A stretch of 64,000 bases of DNA from Azospirillum oryzae (GTDB lineage: Bacteria; Pseudomonadota; Alphaproteobacteria; Azospirillales; Azospirillaceae): contig NZ_VTTM01000002.1 of the NCBI RefSeq assembly GCF_008364795.1, positions 62,001 through 126,000 on the forward strand, given 5' to 3'. Each line of letters starts with the position of its first letter. Position 1 is the first letter of the stretch. The translations under genes and the position numbers were made by a program. The notes beneath the pieces were generated by a model. It was not told the DNA's origin. It made no database searches and was given only the letters and a program-made list of their open reading frames with translations. This document shows positions 19,793 to 28,085 of the stretch, piece by piece.

Positions 19793-20251
19793 TCAGGATG
19801 CGGAGGCTTCCAGTGCGGCGGCCTCCCGCGTCGGCACGTCCTGCAACGCCGCCTCCAGCCTTGCCTTGGCGGCGGCGGCCAGTTCCTCGTCGGCCTGGAT
19901 GCGGGCCATGTCCTCCGGCGCGACGGCGCCGGCGGCGATCACCAGCTCGGCGAAATCGGACAGATAGACGCTGCCCTTCACGGTGCGCTGGACCAGCACG
20001 TTGCGCTTGTCCTCCGCATCGCGCTTGCGCTTGACGAAGCCCAGAACCGACAGGCGGTCGAGCGCGCGGGTCACCGCCGGCTTCGAAATGTTCAGCAGGG
20101 ATGCCAGACCGCGCACCGTGTGCGGCGGATCGGTCAGATAGACCTGGAGAAGGATCGCCAGCTGCCGCGCCGACAGGTCCGGCGCGTCCTTGCGGACGCT
20201 GGCGACCAGCGCGGTGCGCCACAACCCGAGCGCCTTGAGGTTCCGTGCCAT
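19793..20251 (-). CDS. MarR-family transcriptional regulator
   Basis: 152 residues. The winged helix is clear: TVRGLASLLNISKPAVTRAL (recognition helix about 53-68), then RLSVLGFVKRKRDAEDKRNV, which holds the DxR wing motif of MarR proteins. Flanking helices (1-30 and 90-145) form the dimer interface. Ligand and targets are unknown. The ATG at 20249-20251 gives a normal N-terminus. Confidence 0.87.
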   Translation of the reverse strand: MARNLKALGLWRTALVASVRKDAPDLSARQLAILLQVYLTDPPHTVRGLASLLNISKPAVTRALDRLSVLGFVKRKRDAEDKRNVLVQRTVKGSVYLSDFAELVIAAGAVAPEDMARIQADEELAAAAKARLEAALQDVPTREAAALEASAS

Positions 20252-20331
20252 GCCTCCCCCCGGAAAGCCGCGCCCGGTTCCGCAACCGCAGCACGCGCCG
20301 CGAAGTGTCGCCTACCCGAACGATGCAGGCA

Positions 20332-20361
20332 AGACTTTCGCGTTCGAGACTTTCGCGTTCC
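20332..20361. repeat. 15-bp tandem duplication
   Basis: AGACTTTCGCGTTCG followed directly by AGACTTTCGCGTTCC (14 of 15 identical), between the MarR gene start and the 3' end of the LprI-like gene. Confidence 0.7.
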
Positions 20362-20393
20362 CCGGGGGGAGAAGGGCCGGCGCCGGAGCCGGT

Positions 20394-21932
20394 CTATTTC
20401 CCCTCGCGCTTCAGAACCACCGGCTTGGCCGTACCGGTGACCAGCAGATTGCCGCCGGCGAGCGGGACGATGGTCAGGCTGGAGCCGGCCGACACCGGGG
20501 CAAGGCTGACCGCTTGGCGGGCGGCATTCGGGGCGGGCTTGACGTCCTTCGGCACCTCCTTGGGATCGAAGGGGGCGTCCTCTCCCTGGCCGGCGACGTC
20601 ATAGCCGCCGCACTCGCTGCCGACGCAGATGGAGGTCTCGTCGATGCGCGCCTTTCCGGCGGGACCGGTGAAGGGCGTGTCCTCGGACCCGCCGCCGTTC
20701 CAGCTCCAGCTGCCGCGCAGCCAGTCGGGGAGGCGGGTGTCCTTCTGGAGTTCCAGATTGTCGGTGATCAGGCCGACGCTGCCGCTCAGCCCCTGCGCGG
20801 CCACCGCCTCCGCCACCCGGCGGGCCTCCGGCTTGGCCATGCCGTAGCGGTCGGCGATCTGCGGCGTCCAGGCCACCACCGCCGCGTCCACCGCCTTGCG
20901 CAGGCGGTCGCCCCAGCCGGGCGCGACCCAGCGCGGGTTGGACCAGCCGGCGGCATCCTTGAGCAGTGCGGCCAGTTGCGGCGCGTCGGCGACGAACAGG
21001 CGCGGATCGACCGCCGACTTCAAGCGGTCGACGCCCATCTGGCGGTAGGTCGCGAAGCGGATGGTGCCGGTGCGGTTGGAGGCCGCCTCCAGCATCGGCG
21101 CGAACAGGTCGTCCACCTCCTTCCACTCCGGGGAGGCGAGCAGGGCGTTGCCGTCGGGGCAGGCGGGATAGGCGCCGAAATTGTCGCGATTGCTGCCGTA
21201 CAGCGGCTCCATCGCCTTCCAGGCCGCCGCCCCCCGCTTTTCCATCACCGAACAGGGCCAGGCCATCTCCACATCGTCGCTGACGACGCGGAGCGCGGTG
21301 AGGAAGCCTTCGTCGGTGGCGAGGTCGACACCCGACGCGGTTTCACGAGCATAGGAATCGTCGATGCCCGCGATGGCCTCGCGCAGCAGCGCCTCGGCCC
21401 TGGCGCGGTCGGGGGAGGGGCCGAAGCGCAGCAGATAGGCGCTCCATCCCTTGCCCGGCCCGCCGCGGATCTCGGCAAGCCGCTTGGCGGCGCCGGCCGG
21501 GTCGGTGGCGATGCCGTCGACGATGGCGGTCAGCGCGGCGACCGCCTTGGGCGCCGACTCGGACAGGGCCGTCCGCCGGGCGTCCAGCACCGGACCAAGG
21601 CAGGCGACGGGGGAGGGGGCCGCCGCACACTGGTTGCGCTGGGCCAGCCATGCCCGCTGCTCCGTGCGCAGCCGCTCGCGGTCGGCGGTGCCCGACAGAT
21701 CCTGCAGGGTTTTGTAGGCGTCGGCGATCTCGCGGTCGGCATCGGCCAATTTGGGATCGGCGCAGATCGCCTTTTCAACCGGCGTGGCGGCCGCCTTGCA
21801 ATCGAAGGACGGCTCGGCCCGCGCGGTGCCGACTGCAACCGTGACCGAGAGTGCCAGCGCGGCTCCCACGAACGTCGCACGGCCGATCGATCGGCTTCCG
21901 TTGTCTCTCTGGCCCATCACTGCCCGGCCCAT
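20394..21932 (-). CDS. Secreted protein with LprI-like (DUF1311) N-terminal domain
   Basis: 512 residues. The signal peptide is at about 10-38 (ending ARAEPS). The mature N-terminus has the LprI/DUF1311 pattern: FDCKAAATPVEKAICADPKL, then ADAYKTLQ and LRTEQRAWLAQRNQC, with Cys residues likely paired. LprI-type domains inhibit lysozyme in some bacteria. The remaining 370 residues are not recognised. Two adjacent ATGs (21935 and 21932) exist; 21932 gives the better spacing to GGGAG. Confidence 0.78.
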   Translation of the reverse strand: MGRAVMGQRDNGSRSIGRATFVGAALALSVTVAVGTARAEPSFDCKAAATPVEKAICADPKLADADREIADAYKTLQDLSGTADRERLRTEQRAWLAQRNQCAAAPSPVACLGPVLDARRTALSESAPKAVAALTAIVDGIATDPAGAAKRLAEIRGGPGKGWSAYLLRFGPSPDRARAEALLREAIAGIDDSYARETASGVDLATDEGFLTALRVVSDDVEMAWPCSVMEKRGAAAWKAMEPLYGSNRDNFGAYPACPDGNALLASPEWKEVDDLFAPMLEAASNRTGTIRFATYRQMGVDRLKSAVDPRLFVADAPQLAALLKDAAGWSNPRWVAPGWGDRLRKAVDAAVVAWTPQIADRYGMAKPEARRVAEAVAAQGLSGSVGLITDNLELQKDTRLPDWLRGSWSWNGGGSEDTPFTGPAGKARIDETSICVGSECGGYDVAGQGEDAPFDPKEVPKDVKPAPNAARQAVSLAPVSAGSSLTIVPLAGGNLLVTGTAKPVVLKREGK

Positions 21933-22005
21933 CATGTCTCCCTTGGATGGTGATCCGCGGAAGATACGGAATCGGCAGCCGCTTGTCCCGTGTGGCCCCG
22001 GCATT

Positions 22006-22065
22006 TCAGAGACACGCCAGTCAGAGAAACGCCATTCAGAGAAACGCCATTCAGAGAAACGCCAT
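22006..22065. repeat. Four tandem 15-bp units covering the hemolysin III stop codon
   Basis: Units at 22006-22020, 22021-22035, 22036-22050 and 22051-22065. The last three are identical (TCAGAGAAACGCCAT); the first differs at two positions. On the minus strand each exact unit reads ATG GCG TTT CTC TGA, the last four codons plus stop of the hemolysin III gene. The gene's 3' end has thus been copied into its own downstream region. Confidence 0.95.
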
Positions 22066-22695
22066 CGTGATCGCGGCGAAGTGGCAACTGGCGGCGACCA
22101 GCACCATCAGGTGCCAGACCGCGTTGTTGTAGGGCATCCGCTCCATCAGGTGGAAGACGACGCCGATGGTGTAGACCAGCCCGCCCGCAATCAGCAGCCA
22201 CAGGGCGGGGGCCGACAATGCCGTCCCCAACGGTTCCAGCGCGGTGACGACCGCCCAGCCGAGCCCGAGATAGAGTGCCAGCCCCAGCCGGTTGAAGCGC
22301 CCCGGAAAGCGCAGCTTCAGCGCCGCGCCGAAGGCGGCCCCGCCCCACACGGCGCCGCCCAGCCCTATCCCCTGGCCCAGCCCCAGCGTGAAGGGCGTGT
22401 AGGTGCCGGCGATCATCACGAAGATCATGGCATGGTCGATCCGCCGCAGCAGCGCCTTGCCCAGGCCGGGTGGGGCGAGGTTGTAGGCGGCCGACGCCGT
22501 CAGCATTCCCACCAGCCCCAAACCGTAGACGACCAGCGCCAGCGCCGTACGGACCGGAACCGCGCCGGAGAACACGCCCGCATTCAGCAGCCAGACGAAT
22601 CCGGCGACGCCCGCCGTCACCCCGATTGCGTGGACGGCCGCATCCGCCCGCCGCTCGGCGGCGCTGTAGACGGGAAACTGGTCGACATCCGGCAT
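22051..22695 (-). CDS. Hemolysin III family (PAQR-like) membrane protein
   Basis: 214 residues with about seven membrane segments. Conserved family residues are visible: HAIG near the start, RIDHAMIF in the middle and FHLMERMPYNNAVWH plus a later CHF near the end, matching the metal-binding His/Asp set of the HlyIII/PAQR superfamily. Inner membrane; a possible lipid hydrolase, but physiological role uncertain. The ATG at 22693-22695 gives the family N-terminus (MPDVDQFPVYSAAERRAD). Its last codons are tandemly duplicated downstream. Confidence 0.9.
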   Translation of the reverse strand: MPDVDQFPVYSAAERRADAAVHAIGVTAGVAGFVWLLNAGVFSGAVPVRTALALVVYGLGLVGMLTASAAYNLAPPGLGKALLRRIDHAMIFVMIAGTYTPFTLGLGQGIGLGGAVWGGAAFGAALKLRFPGRFNRLGLALYLGLGWAVVTALEPLGTALSAPALWLLIAGGLVYTIGVVFHLMERMPYNNAVWHLMVLVAASCHFAAITMAFL

Positions 22696-22832
22696 CGGCA
22701 CACCATCTTGGTCGACGCAAGGTGGGCGGCCGCCGGAACGGCGCCTGCGTCGAACATGGTGTGCCGGCAGCGGCGGCGCCACGGGTCCTGTCCGATGGTC
22801 GGACCCCGGCGGCCGGTGCTTCGGCGAACCGC

Positions 22833-22864
22833 TTATGCGGGATAGACTTTATGCGGGATGGGCC
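22833..22864. repeat. Two direct copies of an 11-bp motif, 16-bp period
   Basis: TTATGCGGGAT at 22833 and 22849, a few bases beyond the stop of the RHH gene on its downstream side. Looks like another short tandem duplication at a gene end. Confidence 0.6.
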
Positions 22865-22870
22865 GGCTGG

Positions 22871-23140
22871 TTATTCCGCCGCGAAGGCAACGGCCGTCGG
22901 CGCGCGGTGGCGGGGCATCGGCTCCGACAGGCTGGCGGCCTTGCGGAAATAGCACAGCGCATAGACGCGGACGCAGCCGGTGAGATTGTCGCAGTCCTGA
23001 CGTTCGGCATCGATCTTCGACACCAGTTCGCTCATCGTCATGTTCTCGCGGGCGCAGATTTCCTCGAGCGACTCCCACTCCACCGGCATCAGCTTCATGC
23101 TGGTCCGCTTGCCGTTCACCCTGATGTTGCGCATGTGCAT
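22871..23140 (-). CDS. Ribbon-helix-helix domain protein
   Basis: 89 residues. The N-terminal part (NIRVNGKRTSMKLMPVEWES, then LEEICARENMTMSELVSKID) has the beta-strand, helix, helix layout of ribbon-helix-helix DNA-binding proteins (RHH_4 type, common in alphaproteobacteria). A C-terminal tail of about 25 residues is unstructured-looking. Likely a small dimeric repressor, targets unknown. GGAGGG precedes the ATG at 23140; a second ATG two codons later is possible. Divergent from a small orphan gene, with a CRP-type palindrome between them. Confidence 0.8.
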   Translation of the reverse strand: MHMRNIRVNGKRTSMKLMPVEWESLEEICARENMTMSELVSKIDAERQDCDNLTGCVRVYALCYFRKAASLSEPMPRHRAPTAVAFAAE

Positions 23141-23197
23141 GGGAGAGCCCTCCGTTGCTGATGCATAAATGGGTATGCGAAACGGCGGGATGCGTGC

Positions 23198-23213
23198 TGT
23201 GAAGTTTTTCACA
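23198..23213. promoter_or_regulatory. CRP/FNR-type palindrome TGTGA-N6-TCACA
   Basis: Perfect half-sites matching the CRP consensus, located 58 bp upstream of the RHH start codon and 67 bp upstream of the plus-strand orphan's start. The position in a divergent promoter region suits a shared regulatory site. Which CRP/FNR-family protein binds cannot be told. Confidence 0.55.
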
Positions 23214-23280
23214 GGGAATGGGGCTGCCGGGTGGAGTTCTGTCGAAGGGACAGGCGGGCACCACGAGATCGGAGGTCGAC

Positions 23281-23478
23281 ATGACACAAAGCGACGCCTT
23301 GCGGGCGATCATAAACGAAGCCGCATCAGCACGTTCAGCCCTGTGCGAGAATGAACTGGTGATCCGGCTGGACAATATCCTCGCCCTTGCGCGGGCGGCG
23401 CTGGAGGAGCAGGAACCGGACGAAATGCCGCAGTCGTCCACCGGCGCATCTGAGACAATTGGTCACCGGCAGTCGTAA
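23281..23478 (+). CDS. Small hypothetical protein
   Basis: 65 residues (MTQSDALRAIINEAASARSA start), predicted helical with an acidic stretch (EEQEPDE) and a polar tail. Family not recognised. Support comes from an excellent ribosome site, GGAGGT, 4 nt before the ATG, and from the CRP-like palindrome upstream. Confidence 0.6.
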   Translation: MTQSDALRAIINEAASARSALCENELVIRLDNILALARAALEEQEPDEMPQSSTGASETIGHRQS

Positions 23479-23614
23479 ATCTGCACAACTTCGCCGCCCC
23501 GCGGATTGCTTAAAGGAGTAACCTTTTCGGAGTGCGCCATCGCCGTGCCGGACATCGGAAACCTCCGCACGGCCGGTGGAGAACTCCTCAAAACGACATT
23601 GGGCATCTCCTAAA

Positions 23615-24226
23615 ATGACCCTTCCTGCTCCGACCTGCATCCTTCGCGGCACCTATGTCCGCTCCATGTCCGGCGACGTGCCTGTCGAAAGCCTGAAGAT
23701 CGGCGATCTGATCCAGTCGTCGATGACCGGCGAATTCCGTTCGATCCGCTGGATCGGCCGGCGCTTGCTGATGGGGTCGTCCTTCGACACCGAGCATCTG
23801 CGCAAGATTCACCTGCCGGTCAGGATCGCCCGCGGCGCCATCGCCCAAGGATTGCCCGCCCGCGACCTCTACATCTCCCCCGGTCATGCCCTGCTGATCG
23901 GCCAGTATGGTGTCTCGGCCCGCCTGCTGATCAACGGTTCGTCGGTTCGGCAAGTCGATGCGATGGAGGAGATCGAATATTTCCACATCGAACTCGACAG
24001 CCATGACGGCATGTATGCCGAGGGGCTGCCGGTCGAGACCTATCTCGAAGCGGACAACCGCCAGGCCTACGACAATGCCGCCGAATATGAGGCGCTGTAT
24101 CCGGGAGACGATCCGCGCGTTCAGGAGCCCTGCGTGAAGATCGACATCCCCGTGGATGCGCTGGAGCGGATCCGCACCAAGTTGAATGAGCGCGCCGGGC
24201 AGATCGAAGTGGCCGAAGTGGCTTGA
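23615..24226 (+). CDS. Stand-alone Hint (Hedgehog/intein) domain protein
   Basis: 203 residues. The Hint_2-type fold is recognisable: Cys8 with TCILRGTYVRSMSGDVPVES (block A), IGDLI, RSIRWIGRR, LPARDLYISPGHALLI with its block His, and YFHIELDSHDGMYAEGLPVE near the end. Bacterial Hint_2 domains usually sit behind a longer secreted region; here only 7 residues precede the Cys from the ATG at 23615 (20 if a GTG at 23576 is used). There is no Asn-Cys/Ser splice end. It is the first gene of the accessory glycan block. Autoproteolysis is possible but unproven. Confidence 0.8.
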   Translation: MTLPAPTCILRGTYVRSMSGDVPVESLKIGDLIQSSMTGEFRSIRWIGRRLLMGSSFDTEHLRKIHLPVRIARGAIAQGLPARDLYISPGHALLIGQYGVSARLLINGSSVRQVDAMEEIEYFHIELDSHDGMYAEGLPVETYLEADNRQAYDNAAEYEALYPGDDPRVQEPCVKIDIPVDALERIRTKLNERAGQIEVAEVA

Positions 24227-24270
24227 GGCCAACCCACGCTCGCTTGTGTGGCGGGCTGTCGGGCATGAAC

Positions 24271-24297
24271 AGGGGGCCGTCCCATGGGCGGCCCTTT
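24271..24297 (+). terminator. Terminator after the Hint gene
   Basis: Stem of AGGGGGCCGTCCC with GGGCGGCCCT (small bulge), short AT loop, followed by TTTGTG. It lies 45 bp after the Hint stop codon. Confidence 0.55.
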
Positions 24298-24511
24298 GTG
24301 CATCGGCGCCTTGGCCGTGATGTGTTCGTCTCCGCAGGTGATCGGCAATGCGGCCCGACCGTTGGGTGAGCTTGGAATCAGGCCCCGCCCCATGGCCCGA
24401 GCGGGATCGGCTTGGTCCGTTGGGCCGGGTCCGTCGGGCCGGTCGCTTGCGACGCCCCGGCCGCTCTGCTACAACGCGCCACTTCCGGACAAGCCCCGCA
24501 GGGTGGGCGGC

Positions 24512-26023
24512 ATGCAGCGCTACCTGAAATATCCCGACGTCGCCGACGCTTTGCATTCGGCGATCTCGGAAAAGCGCCCCTTCTCCCTGATCCGGCTCGG
24601 TGACGGTGAAGCCCGGATCATGGGGTATCCGGTCCACACCAACTGGCTGTCCGTTTCCGAGATGATGAAGGTGTGGTTCGGTCATCCATTCTTTCCGGAT
24701 GCCGCCGTCCAGCAAATCCAGGCCGATCTCAGGATGGCTTGCCTCACCGCCGATATCCTGGGGCTTCCCAACCCGGACACCGTGACGGATGCCGACCGGA
24801 CCGATCCGTTCAAGGCCGCCGCGCTCTATGTGCGGGAATTCGGATATCTTGCCGATGGCACGGCGCTCACCTCTCCCGGCATCCACACCAACCTGGAGCG
24901 GGAAGGCCTCTACGACAGGCTGCTCGGTGGATTGGACGAGGTGGTATTGATCACCTCGCGCGATGTCGCCGGCATCGTCGCCGACCGCTTCGGCATCGCA
25001 AAGGTCACTCCCTTCCTGATACCGCCGGAGATGCATTACTCCGACCTTCCCCAGGCGGAAAAGCTGGAACAGTGTCTGCTCAACCCGCATTTCCCCACCC
25101 GCTATCTGGAGGTCGGCGCCTTCATCAGCGACCATGTCCGGCGTCGGCCGGGCGTGCCCGTCCTGGTCGGCGCGGGAATTCTCGGCAAGGTTTACTGCTG
25201 CTGGGCCAAATCCGTCGGCGCGGTCGCGATCGATATCGGGTCGGTGTTCGATCTCTGGGCCGGCTTGCGGACGCGGGCCAACCCGCTTTTCCGCTCCGGA
25301 AGGTTGGTGCAGGACGCCACCGGCCGCCCGCCCTGGCTGGTCGATACGGAAAGCGACGGCAGTTCGAGCCCGCCGCCGGACGGGCCGATGCGGGAGGTCT
25401 GCGGGACCATCGACAAGGGACGCTCCGTCCTGGTCTTCGACGGCGTCGTCGATCTGTCCCGCATCGCCAAGCCCCTGCAACTGCGGTGCAGCGTCGGTGG
25501 CGTCCTGATCGGTGCCCATCTGACCGGTGATCCCATCGAGGTCGCCCGTGTTGACCCTCCCGACGCCGGGGCTGCCATGCCCGCGCAGTGCCGCTTTCGC
25601 GCGGCTTTTGCGATCGACGACGGAGCGATGGACGGTCATGGCGTGATGCTGGAGGCGCTGGATCGGGAAGGCGGTTGGATGACGGTGGACGTTGTCGGAC
25701 CGAACCCGGTCTTCTCTTCCCTCATCTGCGTCCGCCACCGGCTGGTGCGCTTTACCGTTCCATCGGACAGCATGACGGGGCAAGGTCCATTGCACGTCGT
25801 GCTCCGCCTGCCCACCCGCATCCCGGCCGGCTATCGCGATGATGAAGCCCTGAGTCCGCTGCCGCTGGAGGATGCCAATTCCTCAGCCGACGGCGCGATG
25901 CGGATCCGTCTCTGCATCGATCGATCCCTCATCCGCGACGGACGGGCCGGGCTGCTGCTGCCCGCATCCTCCGCGGAAGGCGCGCTGCTGGAATTCCAGG
26001 TCACCACGCCGGCTGACCGGTAA
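24512..26023 (+). CDS. GT-D-fold glycosyltransferase-like protein with C-terminal extra domain
   Basis: 503 residues. Residues 1-275 match the GT-D fold (formerly DUF1792): SLIRLGDGE near the start with the characteristic Asp-Gly-Glu (31-33), and VLVGAGILGKVYCCWAKSVG then AIDIGSVFDLW at the end of the domain. GT-D enzymes transfer sugars onto glycoproteins or glycans. Residues about 290-503 are a beta-rich, unrecognised domain. The ATG at 24512 (MQRYLKYPDV) is chosen because the upstream frame is low-complexity. Convergent with the GT-sulfotransferase fusion, 10 bp apart. Confidence 0.8.
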   Translation: MQRYLKYPDVADALHSAISEKRPFSLIRLGDGEARIMGYPVHTNWLSVSEMMKVWFGHPFFPDAAVQQIQADLRMACLTADILGLPNPDTVTDADRTDPFKAAALYVREFGYLADGTALTSPGIHTNLEREGLYDRLLGGLDEVVLITSRDVAGIVADRFGIAKVTPFLIPPEMHYSDLPQAEKLEQCLLNPHFPTRYLEVGAFISDHVRRRPGVPVLVGAGILGKVYCCWAKSVGAVAIDIGSVFDLWAGLRTRANPLFRSGRLVQDATGRPPWLVDTESDGSSSPPPDGPMREVCGTIDKGRSVLVFDGVVDLSRIAKPLQLRCSVGGVLIGAHLTGDPIEVARVDPPDAGAAMPAQCRFRAAFAIDDGAMDGHGVMLEALDREGGWMTVDVVGPNPVFSSLICVRHRLVRFTVPSDSMTGQGPLHVVLRLPTRIPAGYRDDEALSPLPLEDANSSADGAMRIRLCIDRSLIRDGRAGLLLPASSAEGALLEFQVTTPADR

Positions 26024-26033
26024 TCGCCTCGCC

Positions 26034-28085
26034 TCAACGCGAGCGGCCGAAGGGATTGGGCGCGCGCTCCTGCAGCAGGCGCAGAACCCGGTCGCGCTGC
26101 TCGGTCATCGCCCGCAGTTGCTCGTCGGTCTGTCGCCACATGTCCAGCCGCTCCTGCGATTTGACGGCCAGCGTTTCCGCCCTTGCCCGCAACGCCTCGC
26201 GCTCCTGATCGAGCAGCAGCGTACGATATGTGCGGATTTGGTGGAAGAGACGCTCACGGCATCCATCGATCTCCGCCATGAGGGACATTCGGCCATCGTC
26301 CTCGCGCAGAGCTGTCAAGAGACCATGCAGGCGCCCGACGTCGAACAGACCGTCGTCGCCGACTCCGCTACGCGAACCGGCCGAGCGAACCCGGTCGGCA
26401 TGAATGGCGTCGTGCTCCAGATCGACCGTGAGGTCATCCAACGCGCCGTCCGGCAGTTGGGCCTGGATGGCGGCGAGCACGGCCTCGTCGCCGCTGGCGA
26501 CCATGGTGTCGAACTCCAGCCACACGCGCGGACGCCCGCGTGTCTGCCGCTCCGCCTCCAGGTTGTGCAGTGCCCAGAGCAGATGGCTGTGCTCGGCGGA
26601 GAGCCCGTCGCGTCGCGCCAGCGATCGCGCCACCGACCAGGGATCGCGGACGACGTGCAGGTATTTGATGCGCGCAGGCAGGGCTTCCAGACGCGGAATC
26701 CAGAAGGACAGCGTTCGGCAAAGGCGGGGATCCTTCAGGAACCAGAGGCGCCGGTCGCGGCCGAGATCCGAAAGGAAGGCCTGCGCCCGCTTCGACAGCG
26801 CTCCGTCGGCAGCCTGACTGTTTTCGGGCACGGCCATGTCGACCGTGTCCCAGCCGCCGCCGGCCGCGGCGAGCAGCCGCTCGTTGATGGTGACGAGTTC
26901 CTCATGCTCCCAGTAGCCGTCGGGATTGCCATCGTCGGCGCCGATGAAGCGGTCGCCGCGGCAGACCCCGCGCTTGGCGAACCAGCCGGCCAGCGCCGAG
27001 GTGCCGCTGCGGTGCATGCCCAGGACCACGAAGCCGACGGCGCCGCTCTTCAGGATTTCCGGCCGCTCCCGGCCCAGCCAGTCGAAGAAGCAGCTTCCGA
27101 TTGTGCGCAAGGGCGTCGGGAACGCCGTCGCCAGCAACGGGTTCTCGCGGAAGAGGAGACGCATCTCCCGCGAGACCGGCACGCCGTTGTCGAAGCGGCC
27201 ATAGGCCCACCAGTCGCGCGGGATGTTGGGGCCAGCGGGAGCGGCGATGGCCCGCTTGTACCAGTGCCAGAGTTCGTGGACGTGAATGTTGCCGTCCGCA
27301 TAGCGTTCGGTCATCACGTCGCCGACGGAATTGATCTTGGTGAAGTGATAGAACTTCAGCGGGCTGCCGTTGACGAGAATGCCGCCGTCATGCCCGATCT
27401 CGACCTGCCGCCGGCTGAGATTCCAACTGGCGACGTTGCATCCCGGGTCACGCAGGATGCGCACGCCATCGAAAAAGGCCGGCACCAGGTCGCACCATTT
27501 CTGGTCCGTGAAAATCCCGTTGTCCGGATCGTCGTAGCAGGCGATGTGCAGCATATCCGCCCACCAGTCGGCGAACCGGCGCCCCTCCGCCACGTTGCGT
27601 ACCGCGATGAAACCAAGATTGTAGGTCCCGTATTTCAGCGATCCCAGTTCGTTGTCGGCGATGACGGGCAGCGTGTCGTTCGGGTCGATCTGGTGCGGCG
27701 TCAGCAGGATCGCCCCGTCGTCGTGCCGGCCGAGCGTCTCATCGAGCGACGAGAACACCGCGATGTCGGGATCGAGATAGACCACCGTCTCGCAGCCGAG
27801 CCGGAGCATCTCCGCCAGCATGCGCCCCTTCACCGCGGTGCAGGCTTCCACGATGTCGTGGCCGAAGATCCAGCTGTCGAAGTGCGGGATTCCGAGATCG
27901 CGCGCGAAGACCACCTTGTCGAAGCCGGCATGCGCCTCCGCCGCCGACACGCCGTCCGGCAACTCATCGACGATCAGCGCCCACATGGTCCAATCGGGAT
28001 GCACGCGGCGCAGCGTCTGCGCCAGCACGCGCGCCCGCGACAGGTAGCTGTAGGTGAAGCTGGTGAAACAGTGCACGCCGCTCAA
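26034..28085 (-). CDS. Glycosyltransferase-sulfotransferase fusion protein
   Basis: 683 residues, three parts. Residues 1-330 are a GT-A-like glycosyltransferase (FTSFTYSYLSRARVLAQTL start, DPD at 105-107 for metal/nucleotide binding). Residues about 350-570 are a sulfotransferase-type P-loop domain: VVLGMHRSGTSALAGWF (PAPS 5'-phosphosulfate loop, 353-369) and VVRDPWSVARSLA (478-490, 3'-phosphate motif). Residues about 605-672 are a coiled coil. It could add a sugar and sulfate the same glycan. The best start is TTG at 28085, which overlaps the upstream TGA (TTGA) and has GGAGG 7 nt before it; a GTG at 28076 is an alternative. Confidence 0.8.
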   Translation of the reverse strand: MSGVHCFTSFTYSYLSRARVLAQTLRRVHPDWTMWALIVDELPDGVSAAEAHAGFDKVVFARDLGIPHFDSWIFGHDIVEACTAVKGRMLAEMLRLGCETVVYLDPDIAVFSSLDETLGRHDDGAILLTPHQIDPNDTLPVIADNELGSLKYGTYNLGFIAVRNVAEGRRFADWWADMLHIACYDDPDNGIFTDQKWCDLVPAFFDGVRILRDPGCNVASWNLSRRQVEIGHDGGILVNGSPLKFYHFTKINSVGDVMTERYADGNIHVHELWHWYKRAIAAPAGPNIPRDWWAYGRFDNGVPVSREMRLLFRENPLLATAFPTPLRTIGSCFFDWLGRERPEILKSGAVGFVVLGMHRSGTSALAGWFAKRGVCRGDRFIGADDGNPDGYWEHEELVTINERLLAAAGGGWDTVDMAVPENSQAADGALSKRAQAFLSDLGRDRRLWFLKDPRLCRTLSFWIPRLEALPARIKYLHVVRDPWSVARSLARRDGLSAEHSHLLWALHNLEAERQTRGRPRVWLEFDTMVASGDEAVLAAIQAQLPDGALDDLTVDLEHDAIHADRVRSAGSRSGVGDDGLFDVGRLHGLLTALREDDGRMSLMAEIDGCRERLFHQIRTYRTLLLDQEREALRARAETLAVKSQERLDMWRQTDEQLRAMTEQRDRVLRLLQERAPNPFGRSR

